Assembly (NCBI GenBank): GCA_015063165.1
Contig: SUSZ01000007.1
Location: 18,133 to 82,132 of the forward strand
DNA: 64,000 bases
Source: Thermoplasmata archaeon
Lineage (GTDB): Archaea; Thermoplasmatota; Thermoplasmata; Methanomassiliicoccales; Methanomethylophilaceae
Direction: 5' to 3'
A program made the translations under genes and the position numbers. Shown piece after piece: positions 62,427 to 64,000 of this stretch. Within the stretch, counting starts at the first letter, position 1, and each line of letters begins with the position of its first letter. Below the pieces are notes generated by a model. That model did no database searches and was not told the origin of the DNA. It was given only the letters and a program-made list of their open reading frames with translations.

Positions 62427-62439
62427 GCTCTTTAAGAGC
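62427..62439. repeat. Palindrome in the L7Ae leader region
   Basis: GCTCTT-T-AAGAGC lies about 50 nt before the L7Ae start and 25-35 nt after TTAAATAG (62399-62406), so near the predicted initiation site. Function unknown. Confidence 0.35.
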
Positions 62440-62485
62440 CGATGAATGATGACGGCGCGTTAAGCGTTGGAACGAGGTAATTAAA

Positions 62486-62851
62486 ATGTCTGTATTTGTT
62501 AAGTTTGAGACCCCCAAGGAGCTTTCTGACAAAGCGTACTCTCTCGCCGAGGCTGCAAAGGACAGCGGCAAAGTCAAGAAGGGAACCAACGAGGTCACTA
62601 AGGTCGTCGAGCGCGGAGCCGCAGCTATGGTCATCATGGCTGTCGACGTCGAGCCCCCGGAAATTCTCGCCCACGTCCCTGCACTCTGCGAAGAGAGGAA
62701 CGTCCCCTACGTCTACGTCCCCAGCAAGGCCGAGCTCGGAAAGGCCATCGGACTGAACAAGCCCGCCGCTTCCGTCGCTATCATGGACGTCGGAAAGGGA
62801 AAGGCCCTCTGCGAAGAGATCGCCCAGGCAGTGAAAGCCCTCAAGAACTGA
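62486..62851 (+). CDS. rpl7ae: Ribosomal protein L7Ae
   Basis: Kink-turn binding protein of 121 residues, part of the 50S subunit, C/D and H/ACA RNPs and archaeal RNase P. RKGTNEV-type motif appears as [19 protein letters not shown], followed by [19 protein letters not shown] and [16 protein letters not shown]. It heads the conserved L7Ae-S28e-L24e-Ndk order. GAGGTAAT before ATG 62486. Confidence 0.96.
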   Translation: MSVFVKFETPKELSDKAYSLAEAAKDSGKVKKGTNEVTKVVERGAAAMVIMAVDVEPPEILAHVPALCEERNVPYVYVPSKAELGKAIGLNKPAASVAIMDVGKGKALCEEIAQAVKALKN

Positions 62852-62861
62852 GGTGAGCTGA

Positions 62862-63074
62862 ATGGTCGACACTGACAGCATCCCTTCCGAGGTCGTTGAG
62901 ATCATCGGCAGGACCGGAATGACCGGAGAGGCGACACAGGTCAAGGTTCGTGTCCTCGACGGCCGCGACAAAGGAAGGATCATTACCAGGAACATCATGG
63001 GCCCCGTCAGGATGGGAGACATCCTCATGCTCAGAGAGACCTCCAGAGAGGCCAGAAAGCTCGGAATGAGGTGA
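62862..63074 (+). CDS. rps28e: 30S ribosomal protein S28e
   Basis: A 70-residue OB-fold small-subunit protein of archaea and eukaryotes. [19 protein letters not shown] and [17 protein letters not shown] with the C-terminal [11 protein letters not shown] are typical. GAGGTGAGCTGA upstream contains both the L7Ae stop context and the ribosome site. The stop TGA lies in GGTGATTC, the ribosome site of L24e. Confidence 0.96.
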   Translation: MVDTDSIPSEVVEIIGRTGMTGEATQVKVRVLDGRDKGRIITRNIMGPVRMGDILMLRETSREARKLGMR

Positions 63075-63079
63075 TTCTG

Positions 63080-63301
63080 ATGGTAGATTATTCCAAAGTC
63101 TGTTCGTTCTGCGGAGCTCCTATCGAGCCCGGAACCGGCAAGATGTTCGTGAAGAAGGACGGAACCGTCCTCCTTTTCGACAAGAACAAGTGCTACAAGA
63201 ACATGATCGAGCTCAAGAGAGTCGCAAGGACCACCGCGTGGACCCAGAAGGCAGCCGAGGAGAAGGCAGCCAGGCTCAGAGCAGCCGAGAAGAAGGAGTG
63301 A
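63080..63301 (+). CDS. rpl24e: 50S ribosomal protein L24e
   Basis: A 73-residue zinc-finger ribosomal protein. [20 protein letters not shown] carries the first Cys pair; the second side has [12 protein letters not shown] with only one Cys visible, so the usual CxxC...CxxxC set appears reduced. A helical Ala/Glu/Lys tail follows. ATG 63080 is used because GGTGATTC is 5 nt upstream; the in-frame GTG 63071 is inside it. Confidence 0.94.
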   Translation: MVDYSKVCSFCGAPIEPGTGKMFVKKDGTVLLFDKNKCYKNMIELKRVARTTAWTQKAAEEKAARLRAAEKKE

Positions 63302-63306
63302 ATCCC

Positions 63307-63762
63307 ATGGCAATGGAGCAGACCTACCTGATGGTCAAGCCCGACGGAGTCCAGCGCGGACTCTGCGGCGAGATTCTCTCCCGCTTCGAGAAGAAAGGAC
63401 TCAAGATCGTCGCAGTCAAGCTCATGGTCATCTCCAAGGAGACCGCCGAGAAGCACTACGGCGAGCACAAGGGCAAGCCCTTCTTCCCCTCCTTGATCAA
63501 CTACATCACCTCCGGACCCGTATTCGCGATGGTCCTCGAGGGAGAGGATGCGGTCGCAGTCTGCAGGAACATGATGGGAAAGACCAAGCCCAGCGAGTCC
63601 GCCCCTGGAACCATCCGCGGTGACTTCGCCATGGTCACCGGCTGCAACATCATCCACGGATCCGACTCTACCGAGTCCGCCAAGAGGGAGATCTCCATCT
63701 TCTTCAAGCCCGAGGAGCTTGTCACTTACGACAGGACCCTCGACAAGTGGATCTACGAGTGA
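63307..63762 (+). CDS. ndk: Nucleoside diphosphate kinase
   Basis: Balances NTP pools, 151 residues. [17 protein letters not shown] with the first ATP-contact Lys, [15 protein letters not shown], and the active-site His in [17 protein letters not shown] are intact, ending KWIYE. GGAGTGAATCC upstream includes the L24e stop. Position after L24e and before infB is a conserved archaeal arrangement. Confidence 0.97.
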   Translation: MAMEQTYLMVKPDGVQRGLCGEILSRFEKKGLKIVAVKLMVISKETAEKHYGEHKGKPFFPSLINYITSGPVFAMVLEGEDAVAVCRNMMGKTKPSESAPGTIRGDFAMVTGCNIIHGSDSTESAKREISIFFKPEELVTYDRTLDKWIYE

Positions 63763-63779
63763 AGCTCCCGATCAAAACG

Positions 63780-63830
63780 CCGCCGTGCCTTCTTCGGAGG
63801 GCATGGCGGTTCTCTTTCCTTTCCCCTTTT
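63780..63830 (+). terminator. Terminator after ndk
   Basis: A 10-bp stem, CCGCCGTGCC (63780-63789) with GGCATGGCGG (63800-63809), is followed by pyrimidine-rich TTCTCTTTCC and TTTT. The stretch 63831-63930 shows nothing recognisable. Confidence 0.6.
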
Positions 63831-63960
63831 AACTTTTCGGCTGCGATGCTCTGAAATTGATGCAACCTGAAAAATCCTGACCTCGCCACATGATGCCCGA
63901 AGGGGTATCTGATCTTCTGTTAGCAGCGAGGTTAAAAGCGCCCCGCCTCAATGCGCAGTT

Positions 63961-64000
63961 GTGAACCAAACGACATTCAGGGCAGGGGCATCCGTCCCTA
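63961..64000 (+). CDS. Possible start of translation initiation factor infB (truncated by window edge)
   Basis: GTG 63961 is 26 nt after a TTAAAA box (63932-63937), the leaderless pattern used elsewhere here. An ATG at 63951 in another frame is also open to the edge. Archaeal gene order after ndk usually brings infB (aIF5B). Only about 13 codons are visible, so identity rests on synteny alone. Confidence 0.3.
   Translation, partial: MNQTTFRAGASVP

Noticed and set aside
62306..62485. Possible tRNA or small RNA in the gap before L7Ae
   Set aside because: No acceptor stem, T-loop or anticodon arrangement could be found; only a promoter-like region and a 13-bp palindrome.

Overview
The window is a gene-dense, GC-rich stretch of an archaeal chromosome. 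Archaeal-specific gene content is clear: a V/A-type ATP synthase operon, the small subunit of DNA polymerase D, TFB, Gar1, tRNA-splicing endonuclease, primase large subunit, a split GMP synthase, P-stalk ribosomal proteins, CDC48/VAT, and L7Ae-S28e-L24e-Ndk. The gene types, operon layout and near absence of TAG as a terminal codon (against in-frame TAG in at least two mobile-type genes) suggest a Thermoplasmata-related methanogen of the order Methanomassiliicoccales. That placement is inference, because no methanogenesis or pyrrolysine genes lie in the window.

Layout. 1-7.4 kb: A-type ATP synthase operon (I-K-E-C-F-A-B-D) closed by an unrecognised 50-aa membrane protein. 7.5-13.1 kb: polymerase D small subunit, a UPF0201 protein, a TIM-barrel sugar isomerase/endonuclease-IV-like protein, a zinc-ribbon CPBP protease, and a COG1395-type regulator with a partner. 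13.1-14.5 kb: one insertion sequence (17-bp perfect terminal inverted repeats, broken DDE transposase with two in-frame TAG codons) wedged between two divergent promoters. 14.5-17.9 kb: a Phr-like heat-shock repressor, CDC48 and Hsp20, with a 23-bp palindrome over the predicted start site. 18-27.3 kb: EndA, TFB-Gar1, a heterodimeric ABC exporter, PurE, both GMP synthase subunits, UPF0147. 27.4-32.4 kb: SecE, an Spt5 with a long extra N-terminus, L11, L1-L10-L12, and a short tubulin/FtsZ-like GTPase with a 52-aa companion. 32.3-38.5 kb: SPOUT methyltransferase, phosphopantothenate synthetase, AhcY, a PfkB kinase, an AK6-type kinase, a CDP-alcohol transferase, PriL. 38.6-43.5 kb: an Rpn-like nuclease gene interrupted by in-frame TAG and followed by a degenerate tandem duplication, a radical-SAM/HhH protein, a frameshifted MATE pump. 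43.5-62.3 kb: malic enzyme, then surface-glycan genes (LicD, a GT-C enzyme, a flippase, GT2, two GT4, a DedA-like protein) containing a gene set for GDP-D-glycero-D-manno-heptose synthesis (HddC-like, HddA, fused GmhA-GmhB). Housekeeping genes are interspersed (EF-1beta, DUF89, an ACT-domain protein, IlvE, MazG-like). 62.4-64 kb: L7Ae, S28e, L24e, Ndk, and possibly the first codons of infB.

Expression signals. Two start classes are visible. Operon-internal genes often carry a Shine-Dalgarno of the form GGTGATC whose TGA is also the stop of the preceding gene. Many first genes have a TATA-like box centred about 26 nt upstream of the start codon and so are probably leaderless. Several genes (MATE, the 61.4-kb membrane protein, the transposase, the 57.3-kb remnant) carry one-base frameshifts that are either real decay or assembly errors. 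No rRNA, tRNA, CRISPR array or replication origin was seen.
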